Part shown: positions 23,151-29,358 of the stretch, in pieces | Layout: the number at the start of each line of letters is the position of its first letter | Position numbering within the stretch: the stretch's first letter is position 1 | From: a virus | IMG/VR virus record: IMGVR_UViG_3300018083_000055 | Location: 1 to 43,207 of that record | Length of the DNA: 43,207 nt | Direction: 5' to 3' (one strand) | Notes under the pieces: generated by a model | Told to the model about the DNA's origin: nothing | Database searches by the model: none | Seen by the model: the letters and a program-made list of their open reading frames with translations, nothing else | Translations under genes and position numbers: made by a program

Positions 23151-23297
23151 TTATAGATAGAATTTTTCGGTGTCGTCCCATTTTTGCAACTCCTTTAACT
23201 GTTTCATTCGCTCCCTTCTTATCTTAAAAAGAAGATAGATTGTAAAGACTAAAATACTAAAGGCGAAGATTGTTGTGATTACGGCGGCTACTAACAT
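23151..23297 (-). CDS. Small membrane protein, 48 aa
   Basis: A 48-residue protein whose first 25 residues form a membrane helix (MLVAAVITTIFAFSILVFTI...LLF), followed by a basic stretch and a charged tail. One base separates its ATG from the stop of the preceding ribbon-helix-helix gene. Function unknown. Confidence 0.55.
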   Translation of the reverse strand: MLVAAVITTIFAFSILVFTIYLLFKIRRERMKQLKELQKWDDTEKFYL

Positions 23298-23298
23298 T

Positions 23299-23469
23299 TT
23301 AACTGGATTGAATGTTTAAAATTGCAATTTCTTTTTCGATTGCTTTACTGGAAACATGACCAAGTTTAAGACCACGCTCTTTGCAATAATCTTTTAGCTT
23401 AATGTAAAGGTCTGGATCAATTTTAATTGTAATCCACGCCTCTTTTTTTGTTTTTATTTTTTCTTTCAT
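23299..23469 (-). CDS. Ribbon-helix-helix DNA-binding protein, 56 aa
   Basis: A basic N-terminus precedes 'AWITIKIDPDLYIKLKDYCKE', 'KLGHVSSKAIEKEI', a beta strand and two helices in the Arc/CopG arrangement. Such proteins repress promoters as dimers. It is the first gene of the minus-strand early operon and faces the divergent plus-strand promoter. It is a natural candidate to control one or both, for instance by binding the operator at 18393-18411. Confidence 0.6.
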   Translation of the reverse strand: MKEKIKTKKEAWITIKIDPDLYIKLKDYCKERGLKLGHVSSKAIEKEIAILNIQSS

Positions 23470-23538
23470 TTTACGAATTTAGGATGCCTGTTTCACATTT
23501 CCAACTTTTTTGCAATATTTATTTTTTTTCATATTTAT
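23470..23538 (-). promoter_or_regulatory. Divergent intergenic region, probable minus-strand early promoter
   Basis: The gap from 23470 to 23600 is A+T-rich. On the minus strand TTG, about 20 bases, then TAAATTCG is one base from the TAnnTTTG -7 consensus and lies only a few bases before the ATG at 23469, which would give a nearly leaderless mRNA. Evidence is weaker than for the plus-strand promoter in the same gap. Confidence 0.3.
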
Positions 23539-23569
23539 TTTGGTGGTATCAGAATAAAGACTATTTTTG
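23539..23569 (+). promoter_or_regulatory. Bacteroidetes-type promoter for the plus-strand block
   Basis: TTTG (23539-23542), exactly 19 bases, then TATTTTTG (23562-23569) is a perfect match to the Bacteroidetes primary sigma consensus (-33 TTTG, -7 TAnnTTTG). The predicted start near 23576 gives a leader of about 25 bases before ATG 23601. It is the clearest promoter in the window and supports the host assignment. Confidence 0.8.
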
Positions 23570-23600
23570 ATATATCATTCACCAATTAAAAAACAAAATC

Positions 23601-23933
23601 ATGTTACTAAAATCAACCGTAAGCGTTTTACAGGAAATTGAATTGAACATTGAAACACCTTGCTTTTACAAAAACCCAACTACTGCCTACCAGGAATATT
23701 TAGCAGTCATTGACGAGTGTACTATTGAAGTATTAAATCTTTCTGGAACTGTTAGTGTAAAAAATTCAGCAACAGAAACCAGAGTAAGGGAAATAAAAGC
23801 AGCCTACGATCATTGGGAACACATTTCAGAAGAAGAGTTTTTTGAAGCGTTAGATAAGGCATTGAAGGATTTTAATTTCAAACCAAGTTTAAGACATATA
23901 ACAGCAAAGGAAGGATCTGAAGTTACTATTTAA
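23601..23933 (+). CDS. Hypothetical protein, first gene of the plus-strand block, 110 aa
   Basis: A protein starting MLLKSTVSVLQEIELNIETP, with an acidic helical C-terminal half ('HWEHISEEEFFEALDKALKDFNF'). No domain recognised. The ATG follows an A-rich leader behind the consensus promoter. As the first expressed gene of this block it may act early against the host, which is inference. Confidence 0.6.
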   Translation: MLLKSTVSVLQEIELNIETPCFYKNPTTAYQEYLAVIDECTIEVLNLSGTVSVKNSATETRVREIKAAYDHWEHISEEEFFEALDKALKDFNFKPSLRHITAKEGSEVTI

Positions 23934-23952
23934 CGACCCAAATAAAACTAAT

Positions 23953-24324
23953 ATGGGAAATAAATTTTGTACTTGTCACGATTCAGAAAAGCATGGGCAA
24001 ACGTCTGTAATGTGTTGTAATAAATGTGGGCTTCCAGATGAAGAATTTTGGCATAACCCATCATCCCCAATACCGATACTAACCCCCTGTGGATGGACAA
24101 GAGTTGAAGATGGATTGCCGGAAAGCGAAAAAGACGAAATTGTTTTAGTTATTATTTATGATACAATGTATGGTGTAGTTGATAGCGTTGATTACTACAA
24201 GGGTAGATTCCAAAAAAGTAGTGGCTATGATAGCATCGCACGAATGGGAACTTATATGGATTTTACCGACAGAACAACTCATTGGATGTATAAGCAGTTG
24301 CTACCCACTAAACCAAATCTCTAA
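23953..24324 (+). CDS. DUF551-like protein with N-terminal zinc-finger-like Cys cluster
   Basis: This 123-residue protein has a Cys-rich N-terminus ('CTCH...CCNKCGLP') followed by 'GWTRVEDGLPESEKDEIVLVIIY', 'VDYYKGRF' and 'RTTHWMYKQLLPTKP', matching the DUF551 order 'W..v.d.lP....vLv...' and 'tHWm.lp..P'. The function of DUF551 is unknown; it is common in phage small-gene regions. After its TAA the same frame stays open for 26 more codons. Confidence 0.65.
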   Translation: MGNKFCTCHDSEKHGQTSVMCCNKCGLPDEEFWHNPSSPIPILTPCGWTRVEDGLPESEKDEIVLVIIYDTMYGVVDSVDYYKGRFQKSSGYDSIARMGTYMDFTDRTTHWMYKQLLPTKPNL

Positions 24325-24427
24325 CCGCTTCCGTCTTTAGACGGGGGAATTATTGAGCAGGAGGAAGTAACTCCGATTAAACAAAAGTTGCGACGCTCCG
24401 TTTAACAAAATGTAATTCTATTTAGCA
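24325..24427 (+). other. Intergenic segment with small hairpin and open extension frame
   Basis: The gap starts with CCGTC-TTTA-GACGG, a small perfect hairpin. In the frame of the preceding gene it encodes 26 codons (LPSLDGGIIEQEEVTP and on) before a second TAA. Bases 24387-24402 are a 16-bp perfect inverted copy of 24984-24999 inside the next gene. This looks like decayed or duplicated coding DNA. Confidence 0.4.
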
Positions 24428-25060
24428 ATGAAAATAATAACAGGGTATAAAGCAAAGACGCAGACAGAAAAAAATATAGCATGGTTTTTACCAAGACCAA
24501 AACCTGACAGGTATAAAGGCGGGATGCCGCTTTATTGTGAAGATTGGTTAGTTAATTTGGGCAGGGATATTTTAGGTAAAGAACCGATTATTTTGAATCT
24601 TTTTTGCGGCATGAATAAGTACGGGTTTCGTGTTGACATTAAACAAGAAGTGAAACCAGATTTATTATCAGATGCTCATTCTTTTGCTGAAAAATTAAAT
24701 GGGAGTAAGTTTAATCTTATAATAGCAGACCCGCCATATTCAACAAAAGAAGCCGCAGATATATATGGAACACCACCATTGAAATATAAAAAATGGACGG
24801 CAGAATGCGATAAGGTTTTAGAAGAAGGCGGATTGCTTGTGGTATATCATAAGAACGTAATGCCAAACCCTAACCCTGAAAAATTCATAGTGGTTAAAAG
24901 AGTTTTTATAGGGAACAGAAGCGGCCACCTACCAAGAGTAGCAATATACTTTCAAAAGAAGTTGAATAGCGAACAGAACCCTGAACGGAGCGTCGCAACA
25001 GACGATGACAGTAGTACAAATGCTGACAAACAAATTAAACAAAACCCTTTCGGGGGATAA
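24428..25060 (+). CDS. DNA amino-methyltransferase-like protein (DPPY motif)
   Basis: This 210-residue protein has 'ILNLFCGMNKYGFRVDI' (about 55-71) and the catalytic motif IV 'NLIIADPPYS' (96-105; DPPY at 101-104), then 'WTAECDKVLEEGGLLVVYH', the order expected of N6-adenine or N4-cytosine DNA methyltransferases. It would methylate phage or host DNA, perhaps against restriction. The motif I glycines are degenerate. The C-terminal 30 residues (from about 180) are a tail shared with the 105-residue protein downstream. Confidence 0.7.
   Translation: MKIITGYKAKTQTEKNIAWFLPRPKPDRYKGGMPLYCEDWLVNLGRDILGKEPIILNLFCGMNKYGFRVDIKQEVKPDLLSDAHSFAEKLNGSKFNLIIADPPYSTKEAADIYGTPPLKYKKWTAECDKVLEEGGLLVVYHKNVMPNPNPEKFIVVKRVFIGNRSGHLPRVAIYFQKKLNSEQNPERSVATDDDSSTNADKQIKQNPFGG
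24965..25021 (+). repeat. Repeat encoding the 'SVATDDDS' tail, copy 1
   Basis: This segment encodes NSEQNPERSVATDDDSSTN and matches 25663-25719 closely (GAACAGAAC, then GCAACAGACGATGA). In both genes it forms the protein's C-terminal end, after the recognisable domain. A 16-bp inverted copy of its core lies at 24387-24402. It behaves like an interspersed module and not like shared ancestry of the whole genes. Confidence 0.6.
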
Positions 25061-25072
25061 AAAATAAAAATT

Positions 25073-25312
25073 ATGAGTTTATTTCTTGAAGATGCTGAAA
25101 GACTTTTACGGGATAATGGTTACGCCTTAAATTCTGCTCTTGCCGATGAAAGTCATTGCGAAGAAATGGTTAAAAGAAACCCTTCAGATGATAATAAAGT
25201 ATGGCTAAGAAATGCGAGGTTAAAAGTTAGCATAATGGCAAATGTAGTTTCAGAACTTCAGGGACTTATTGAAATTACGACAGAGGAAGAAGAAATGATG
25301 AATAAACAATAA
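25073..25312 (+). CDS. Hypothetical acidic helical protein, 79 aa
   Basis: A helical, acidic protein starting MSLFLEDAERLLRDNGYALN, with 'LKVSIMANVVSELQGLIEITTEEEEMMNKQ' at the end. No family recognised. The 3' flank carries the right copy of the 43-bp inverted repeat. Confidence 0.55.
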   Translation: MSLFLEDAERLLRDNGYALNSALADESHCEEMVKRNPSDDNKVWLRNARLKVSIMANVVSELQGLIEITTEEEEMMNKQ

Positions 25313-25330
25313 TTTTAAAGGATACGCAAA

Positions 25331-25373
25331 GACAGATTTAATTTTTTCTGACATACTAAAAATGAGAAAATGA
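25331..25373. repeat. 43-bp inverted repeat, right copy
   Basis: Exact reverse complement of 16969-17011, lying in the 107-bp gap between two plus-strand genes. It includes the same 'CAG ATT TAA' codons that end the 210-residue gene in the left copy, and a trailing ATGAGAAAATGA. A 12-codon frame (ATG at 25371) follows it. No other gene is visible in the gap. Confidence 0.9.
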
Positions 25374-25419
25374 TAAGCCAGATCCTTTTTAAGCCAAACA
25401 ACTTTTAAAATAAACCCCC

Positions 25420-25737
25420 ATGATTGAAGTTCAAATAAAAGATTGGATTGGAACAATCGTAAGATGGGAAAGAGATAACGAAGGTCTTAGGGAGCGGGTA
25501 GCACAACCATACAGACCGTCAGGCAGGAACGCTCATTTCAGGTTACCAAATGGAAAAAAGAAGTGTGAGAAGTTTTGGGCTGACATTACTGACCAAGAAA
25601 TTTTATTACAGCTTCATCACAAGTATTCAAACTTTAGAAAGGCAGGATTCGTAATTGTGTCGAATAAAGAACAGAACGCACAAGCGAGCGTAGCAACAGA
25701 CGATGATAGTAAAACAAAACTTGATAACCAAAAATAA
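25420..25737 (+). CDS. Hypothetical protein, 105 aa, with shared C-terminal tail
   Basis: The protein starts MIEVQIKDWIGTIVRWERDN and contains 'GRNAHFRLPNGKKKCEKFWADIT', resembling small phage proteins with a compact basic strand-rich core. The last 24 residues (NKEQNAQASVATDDDSKTK...) repeat the tail of the upstream methyltransferase. No function assigned. Confidence 0.55.
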   Translation: MIEVQIKDWIGTIVRWERDNEGLRERVAQPYRPSGRNAHFRLPNGKKKCEKFWADITDQEILLQLHHKYSNFRKAGFVIVSNKEQNAQASVATDDDSKTKLDNQK

Positions 25738-25742
25738 ACCCC

Positions 25743-26072
25743 ATGTCAGAAACAAATATCGAAACAGTTAGTAACCCTAATGAATTAGAGATTGCTAAGT
25801 ACAGAATGATGGATGTGCGATTTGATTGCCTTGTTAGGATGTTTGATAGTGGGCAAATACAACCAAAAAGTTCACTTCCGTTTGTAGAAAGAGAACCACT
25901 TCCCCCGCAGTGGTTCAAATTAGAGACTAAATTAACAATGGAATTTGTAGAGGGTGCAGACCCATATCAGATAGGAATGGCAATCAAAGAATCATTTTGG
26001 AAGTTAAAAAAACATATAGAGGATTACGAAAAAAAAATAATTTTATGTCAGACAAAATACCAAGTGAGATAA
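25743..26072 (+). CDS. Hypothetical protein, 109 aa
   Basis: The protein starts MSETNIETVSNPNELEIAKY, with 'FDCLVRMFDSGQIQPK' and a helical lysine-rich end ('SFWKLKKHIEDYEKKI'). No domain recognised. It overlaps the next gene by 28 nt. Confidence 0.55.
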   Translation: MSETNIETVSNPNELEIAKYRMMDVRFDCLVRMFDSGQIQPKSSLPFVEREPLPPQWFKLETKLTMEFVEGADPYQIGMAIKESFWKLKKHIEDYEKKIILCQTKYQVR

Positions 26073-26458
26073 AGGAAAAGATAAAGGAAAAAGCAGATGT
26101 TGATTCAATTAGCTTTTCAGATATGCGAAGGTTAATAGAATTTGGCGAATACGGCTACTCCCTTGCATCAAAGCAACCCTCACCCCCATCTGCCGACTAC
26201 TGGAAGAAAAGATGTGAAGCGGCTGAAGAAGTTATTGAAAGATTTGTTGGCGAATCAATAATTTGTTCACCCCATACAGAAAAAGGTAAAGAAATTTATA
26301 ACGAATGGCAACAACTAAAAAACAATCCTACCGATGAGGAAGGGGAAGATGAAATAAAAGACATTGACTTTATTGTTTGGTTTTCTGGAATGGATGAACA
26401 CAAGGTTAAAGCAGCGTATGAAAGATACAAAATAGAAATTGAACAAGGCCAACCATAA
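26045..26458 (+). CDS. Hypothetical acidic helical protein, 137 aa
   Basis: I chose the ATG at 26045 ('MSDKIPSEIKEKIKEKAD'). The upstream start at 25997 would only add residues read out of frame through the neighbour. The protein has 'YWKKRCEAAEEVIERFVGE', a helix often seen in small phage proteins with a degraded coiled coil, and 'FIVWFSGMDEHKVKAAYERYK'. Function unknown. Confidence 0.55.
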   Translation: MSDKIPSEIKEKIKEKADVDSISFSDMRRLIEFGEYGYSLASKQPSPPSADYWKKRCEAAEEVIERFVGESIICSPHTEKGKEIYNEWQQLKNNPTDEEGEDEIKDIDFIVWFSGMDEHKVKAAYERYKIEIEQGQP

Positions 26459-26475
26459 CCCCTAAATTATTAACA

Positions 26476-26688
26476 ATGAAATATATAGTTTACTTTATTA
26501 CGCTGATTAACTGCGTAGATGCCCCCTGCCCCGATAATAAACCCGGCTGTATGGTTGGTCACATGATTTGCGACACCGATACTGTTTCATCCCGAAGATT
26601 TAAAACTCTTAAAGAGGCAGAGATATTTGCAGACACATCAAGGATATTTTACAACAGCTTTTATGTAATAGACTCAACCCGTAAATGA
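26476..26688 (+). CDS. Hypothetical Cys-rich small protein, 70 aa
   Basis: A protein starting MKYIVYFITLINCVDAPCPD, with further cysteines ('KPGCMVGHMICDTD') and a C-terminal 'RFKTLKEAEIFADTSRIFYNSFYVID'. Its Cys/His set could bind metal. It is the last gene of the plus-strand block and converges with the endolysin gene 21 bp away. Confidence 0.55.
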   Translation: MKYIVYFITLINCVDAPCPDNKPGCMVGHMICDTDTVSSRRFKTLKEAEIFADTSRIFYNSFYVIDSTRK

Positions 26689-26708
26689 AGTACCGATAAG
26701 GAAGGGGA

Positions 26709-27203
26709 TTAAAGCGAAACGTATTCCCCTGGCTTGTACTTTTCAAGTAATTGCCGCCAATTATATCCAAAGGTTTTTTCAAGATGCGGGTAGTCTTTTA
26801 ACGAAGCCCACTTACCGCCCCAGCTCCATCCAGCGGCCTCAAATATCTTAACAACTTCCAGCCAATCAGCAACTCCGTCTTTATCGTTATCTCGTTTAAT
26901 ATCCCATGAAAGATCCTCAAAAGTCCCGTTGCCGTCTTTATCCGTTAAGATGGCGAAATCTATTGCCAATCCGTAATTGTGGTAAGATGAACCCCCTTTT
27001 GCTTTTGTCACTATTGGCCCCGGTTTAGTCCTGCCTTGTGCGTAAAGCTCGTTCTGCTCTTCAATTGTCCTTAGGCCCTGAACGATTCTAACGGCCATTG
27101 TAGGGGGTAATCCTGCTTCGGCCTGTTCTATTAGCTTTTTAACTTCAGCCCTTACAGCCGGATGTAATAAGGCTACACGGCCTTCTGATACTTTATCCCT
27201 CAT
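26709..27203 (-). CDS. M15-family peptidoglycan peptidase endolysin
   Basis: This 164-residue protein has the M15/VanY zinc site: 'SSYHNYGLAIDF' supplies H75 and D82, and 'DYPHLE' supplies H140. 'VQGLRTIEEQNELYAQGR' (41-58) and 'FEAAGWSWGGKW' (121-132) also fit L-Ala-D-Glu or D,D-carboxypeptidase endolysins such as T5 Lys. Between them lie two acidic loops, 'DKDGNGTFEDL' (88-98) and 'DNDKDGVADWLE' (105-116), resembling Ca2+-binding EF-hand loops. It would cut host peptide stems after holin release. It is the last gene of the late block. Confidence 0.88.
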   Translation of the reverse strand: MRDKVSEGRVALLHPAVRAEVKKLIEQAEAGLPPTMAVRIVQGLRTIEEQNELYAQGRTKPGPIVTKAKGGSSYHNYGLAIDFAILTDKDGNGTFEDLSWDIKRDNDKDGVADWLEVVKIFEAAGWSWGGKWASLKDYPHLEKTFGYNWRQLLEKYKPGEYVSL

Positions 27204-27396
27204 TTTTCTTATTATTTAATGTTACATAAGTAATTACAACCCCCAACATTGCGAAAACCAAATTTCCTACAATATCAACGCTTTCCTTTCTTCCGCTTCC
27301 CGGGCCGTAATAAGCAAAAGAAGAAATCAGGGTAAGCATGATTGTGCAGATCGTTGCGGCAAACATTATTACGATTATCTTTCTTCCGTCATTCAT
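27193..27396 (-). CDS. Holin candidate, 67 aa, two membrane helices
   Basis: The ATG at 27396 overlaps the upstream stop as ATGA. It is preferred to an ATG 90 bases earlier, whose residues lie in the neighbour's coding region. The 67-residue protein has helices at about 7-27 and 43-60 and a charged C-terminus 'NNKKNEG', the layout of class II holins. It lies directly before the endolysin gene, with an 11-nt overlap. Confidence 0.6.
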   Translation of the reverse strand: MNDGRKIIVIMFAATICTIMLTLISSFAYYGPGSGRKESVDIVGNLVFAMLGVVITYVTLNNKKNEG

Positions 27397-27797
27397 ACTA
27401 AATAAATGATTAAATAAACCACAAAGATAACCAAGTACAAAAGCCGGAAAATTATTATCGGAATCCCTGTTTGTCGTTCCACCCAATCCATGAAAGATTT
27501 CTTTTTGCTTATCGTTCCTTCGTAAAGCCAGTTCTTACCCCTTAACAGGTTTAAAAAAATGTCGTAAAACGCTAATCTTGAAATGATGCAGAAAAAAATC
27601 AGGGGTAAAGATTCTGTCAACCAAGAACCTGATTTAAAAGAACCCTTCACCCCCAATATTATTAAAGCAGCAATAATAGAAATCACAGAGTACTCGATTG
27701 TTTTTTGAGCAGATAGTATTAGTCTATTCTTTTTTATAAGATACCAATGCCAACAGGCTTGCAGTAAATTTAATAGTATGTAAGTAAGAGGAATCAA
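27393..27797 (-). CDS. Polytopic membrane protein, 134 aa
   Basis: Three to four hydrophobic segments (about 2-20, 33-50, 60-75, 112-133), with basic loops between them. It resembles short membrane proteins placed before holin/endolysin genes in Bacteroidetes phages. It may be an antiholin or second holin; no motif decides this. ATGA-coupled to both neighbours. Confidence 0.55.
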   Translation of the reverse strand: MIPLTYILLNLLQACWHWYLIKKNRLILSAQKTIEYSVISIIAALIILGVKGSFKSGSWLTESLPLIFFCIISRLAFYDIFLNLLRGKNWLYEGTISKKKSFMDWVERQTGIPIIIFRLLYLVIFVVYLIIYLV

Positions 27798-28048
27798 ACT
27801 GGTACTTTATTTTTCAGCCGTTGTAATTCTAACGCTAACTCTTGTTGCCACTTTAATTGATTGATTGACGAAATAGTTAACGCCTTATCATAATCATCGC
27901 TAACGCAAACATGGCCATGAAAACTATCAATCTGCTGGCACATTTCAGTAAGCACAATTCTTTCGCAAATTTCAATAGCTTGTAACTGTGTTTTACTATG
28001 CGAATAGTATAGATTTACTAACTGTTTCGCTTTTTCTTTTGCTGTCAT
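27794..28048 (-). CDS. Conserved small phage protein, 84 aa
   Basis: A helical protein starting MTAKEKAKQLVNLYYSHSKT, with 'AIEICERIVLTEMCQQID' and 'QLKWQQELALELQRLKNK'. The pattern 'KAkeLv..fy....A...C.liv.Ei......W..v..El' recurs in many Bacteroidetes phages and mobile elements; function unknown. No signal peptide despite lying in the lysis region. Confidence 0.6.
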   Translation of the reverse strand: MTAKEKAKQLVNLYYSHSKTQLQAIEICERIVLTEMCQQIDSFHGHVCVSDDYDKALTISSINQLKWQQELALELQRLKNKVPV

Positions 28049-28052
28049 AAAT

Positions 28053-28286
28053 TTATTTTTCCCCCTGAACTATTATGTAAGAACCAATAGCCAAAGCCAA
28101 AAGTATCAGCCCGAAAATATTTGCCCCGATTGCAAACCAACTCATTCGTTCTTTGCTGTCATGCTCCCCAATAGGGATGCCTTGTGCGTTTCTGTCTGTA
28201 ATGGTTGTTCCTGAAGTCCATTGTTTGTAACCCCTAAAAAAAGAATAAAGGGAAGCCAGTAAAAAGGCAATAGGAATGAATATCAT
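28053..28286 (-). CDS. Two-helix membrane protein, 77 aa
   Basis: Membrane helices at about 2-18 and 50-70 flank a soluble middle with 'TITDRNAQGIPIGEHDSKERMSW'. A holin or accessory lysis role is possible from context. No family recognised. Confidence 0.55.
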   Translation of the reverse strand: MIFIPIAFLLASLYSFFRGYKQWTSGTTITDRNAQGIPIGEHDSKERMSWFAIGANIFGLILLALAIGSYIIVQGEK

Positions 28287-28309
28287 ATTAAACGTTTTTA
28301 GTGAGTAAA

Positions 28310-28435
28310 TTATTTAAAGCCCCTAAATTTTCTTTTACCTATAACTATTTCATAAATCAATTCAAGAACACTCGCTATACCAACACCCCCAAAGATGCAG
28401 GCCAAATGAAAAAGCCAAATTGGGATTTCAATCAT
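28310..28435 (-). CDS. Small membrane protein, 41 aa
   Basis: A 41-residue protein starting MIEIPIWLFHLACIFGGVGI, one hydrophobic helix and then a basic tail ('GKRKFRGFK'). Its ATG overlaps the stop of the lipoprotein/TM gene as ATGA. Possibly an accessory lysis peptide; the short length makes it uncertain. Confidence 0.5.
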   Translation of the reverse strand: MIEIPIWLFHLACIFGGVGIASVLELIYEIVIGKRKFRGFK

Positions 28436-28974
28436 TTGTTTAATAAATTAGTTATCGAAGTAAATTGACTTTTCATTTTTAACATCATAACCATTAACCC
28501 GATCAATACAATTCCAACAAGTGCCACCCCCAACCAAAACCCAAACCCCAAAATACTTGTTTTTGTTTCTGACTGTTTACTTAACTGCATCTCTAAATTA
28601 GCAATTCTCATTGAATCAATTAAATCCTTTCTGTAATCTTCGTAGTTGAAATTCTGCTTTTGTTCTGACCCTGTTTCTTTCGTTGACTGTGGTACAAATA
28701 CTACTTGTGTCGATCCATCTTTTCCAGGTACTATAATAGGTTGCGGATAATAAACTGTTTCTTTAGTGTTTATGGTTGTAGTCTTGCTTGTATCTATCTT
28801 TGAGCTTGTTTCAGTTACCTTCTTAACATTCGTCGAATCACTACTTTTAGTTTCCTTTGTTTTTTGGCTCTTATTGAATAAGCTACAAGATGAAAAGATA
28901 ATACAAAGCAGCACAATTCCCAGAGCTACAATAAAACATTTTAATAAATCTTTGAAAAACGGGTTACTTTCCAT
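28432..28974 (-). CDS. Unimolecular spanin-like protein (lipobox plus C-terminal membrane helix)
   Basis: This 180-residue protein has an N-terminal hydrophobic signal ending in 'IIFSSC' (Cys30), so it should be lipidated for the outer membrane. It also has a C-terminal membrane helix (about 141-166). The middle is Thr/Ser/Lys-rich with a charged helix ('YEDYRKDLIDSMRIANLEMQLSKQ'). Two membrane anchors at opposite ends are the defining topology of u-spanins such as T1 gp11, which span the periplasm and fuse the membranes in lysis. Assignment is by topology and position, not sequence similarity. Confidence 0.55.
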   Translation of the reverse strand: MESNPFFKDLLKCFIVALGIVLLCIIFSSCSLFNKSQKTKETKSSDSTNVKKVTETSSKIDTSKTTTINTKETVYYPQPIIVPGKDGSTQVVFVPQSTKETGSEQKQNFNYEDYRKDLIDSMRIANLEMQLSKQSETKTSILGFGFWLGVALVGIVLIGLMVMMLKMKSQFTSITNLLNK

Positions 28975-28981
28975 AACTTAG
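28951..28981 (+). promoter_or_regulatory. Candidate plus-strand promoter for a small RNA
   Basis: TTTG (28951-28954), exactly 19 bases, then TAACTTAG (28974-28981) differs at one base from TTTG-N19-TAnnTTTG. It points into a noncoding gap that ends in a plus-strand terminator. No plus-strand gene follows, so if active it would drive an RNA of about 100 nt. Confidence 0.4.
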
Positions 28982-28984
28982 GCT

Positions 28985-29086
28985 TGGTAAAACCCTCTTG
29001 GGTTTGTTTTCATAGGATATTGGATTTTTTGGTTAATGGTTTTTTAGAATAGAGAATGCCGACCTCCGTTTCTACGGGGGTTTTTC
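28985..29086 (+). ncRNA. Candidate small RNA / hairpin element, copy 3
   Basis: From the predicted start, AAACCC-TCTT-GGGTTT forms a 5' hairpin, then comes CATAGGATATTGG, a T-rich stretch with TTAATGG, and a terminator CCTCCG-TTTCTA-CGGGGG-TTTTTC (29063-29086). The same elements occur at 16050-15992 and 20740-20665. Nothing on the plus strand upstream needs a terminator here, which favours an independent short transcript. Confidence 0.4.
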
Positions 29087-29353
29087 TTATACCTCAATTC
29101 CTGCTTCTTTTTTCTCAATCATTGAATCACTTTTATCAGTATCGCTTTTGTCTTTACTTGCCCCGAAGTAATAAGAAGCCACAGTAGTCATTACTGCCAA
29201 CACAAGCCCTGCAGCTACGTTTAAAACGTCTGAATTTCCTTCGGGTACTTTATACATAAGAAGCATAAAAAGGAAAAGGAAGCCGCCGATACAAATCAGC
29301 ATTGCTAAAATACTTCTTACATTGTTTGCCAGTAGTTCAAAAAATCTAGTCAT
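29087..29353 (-). CDS. Holin-like membrane protein, 88 aa
   Basis: Two hydrophobic segments (about 13-33 and 44-64) with 'SDVLNVAAGLVLAVMTTVASYYFGASKDKSD', a strand resembling the second helix and charged tail of phage holin-like proteins ('...sYYfGsSk'). The tail is Asp/Lys-rich. It lies before the u-spanin-like gene. With 27193-27396 it is one of two holin candidates. Confidence 0.55.
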   Translation of the reverse strand: MTRFFELLANNVRSILAMLICIGGFLFLFMLLMYKVPEGNSDVLNVAAGLVLAVMTTVASYYFGASKDKSDTDKSDSMIEKKEAGIEV

Positions 29354-29358
29354 ATATT

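Noticed and set aside
26688-26709. Bidirectional terminator between convergent blocks
   Set aside because: Only a weak GGGGA/TCCCC pairing with a long loop inside the endolysin coding end; no T run on either side.
27193-27486. Upstream ATG at 27486 for the holin candidate
   Set aside because: The added 30 residues lie within the neighbouring membrane protein gene, and the ATGA-coupled ATG at 27396 fits the pattern of this operon.
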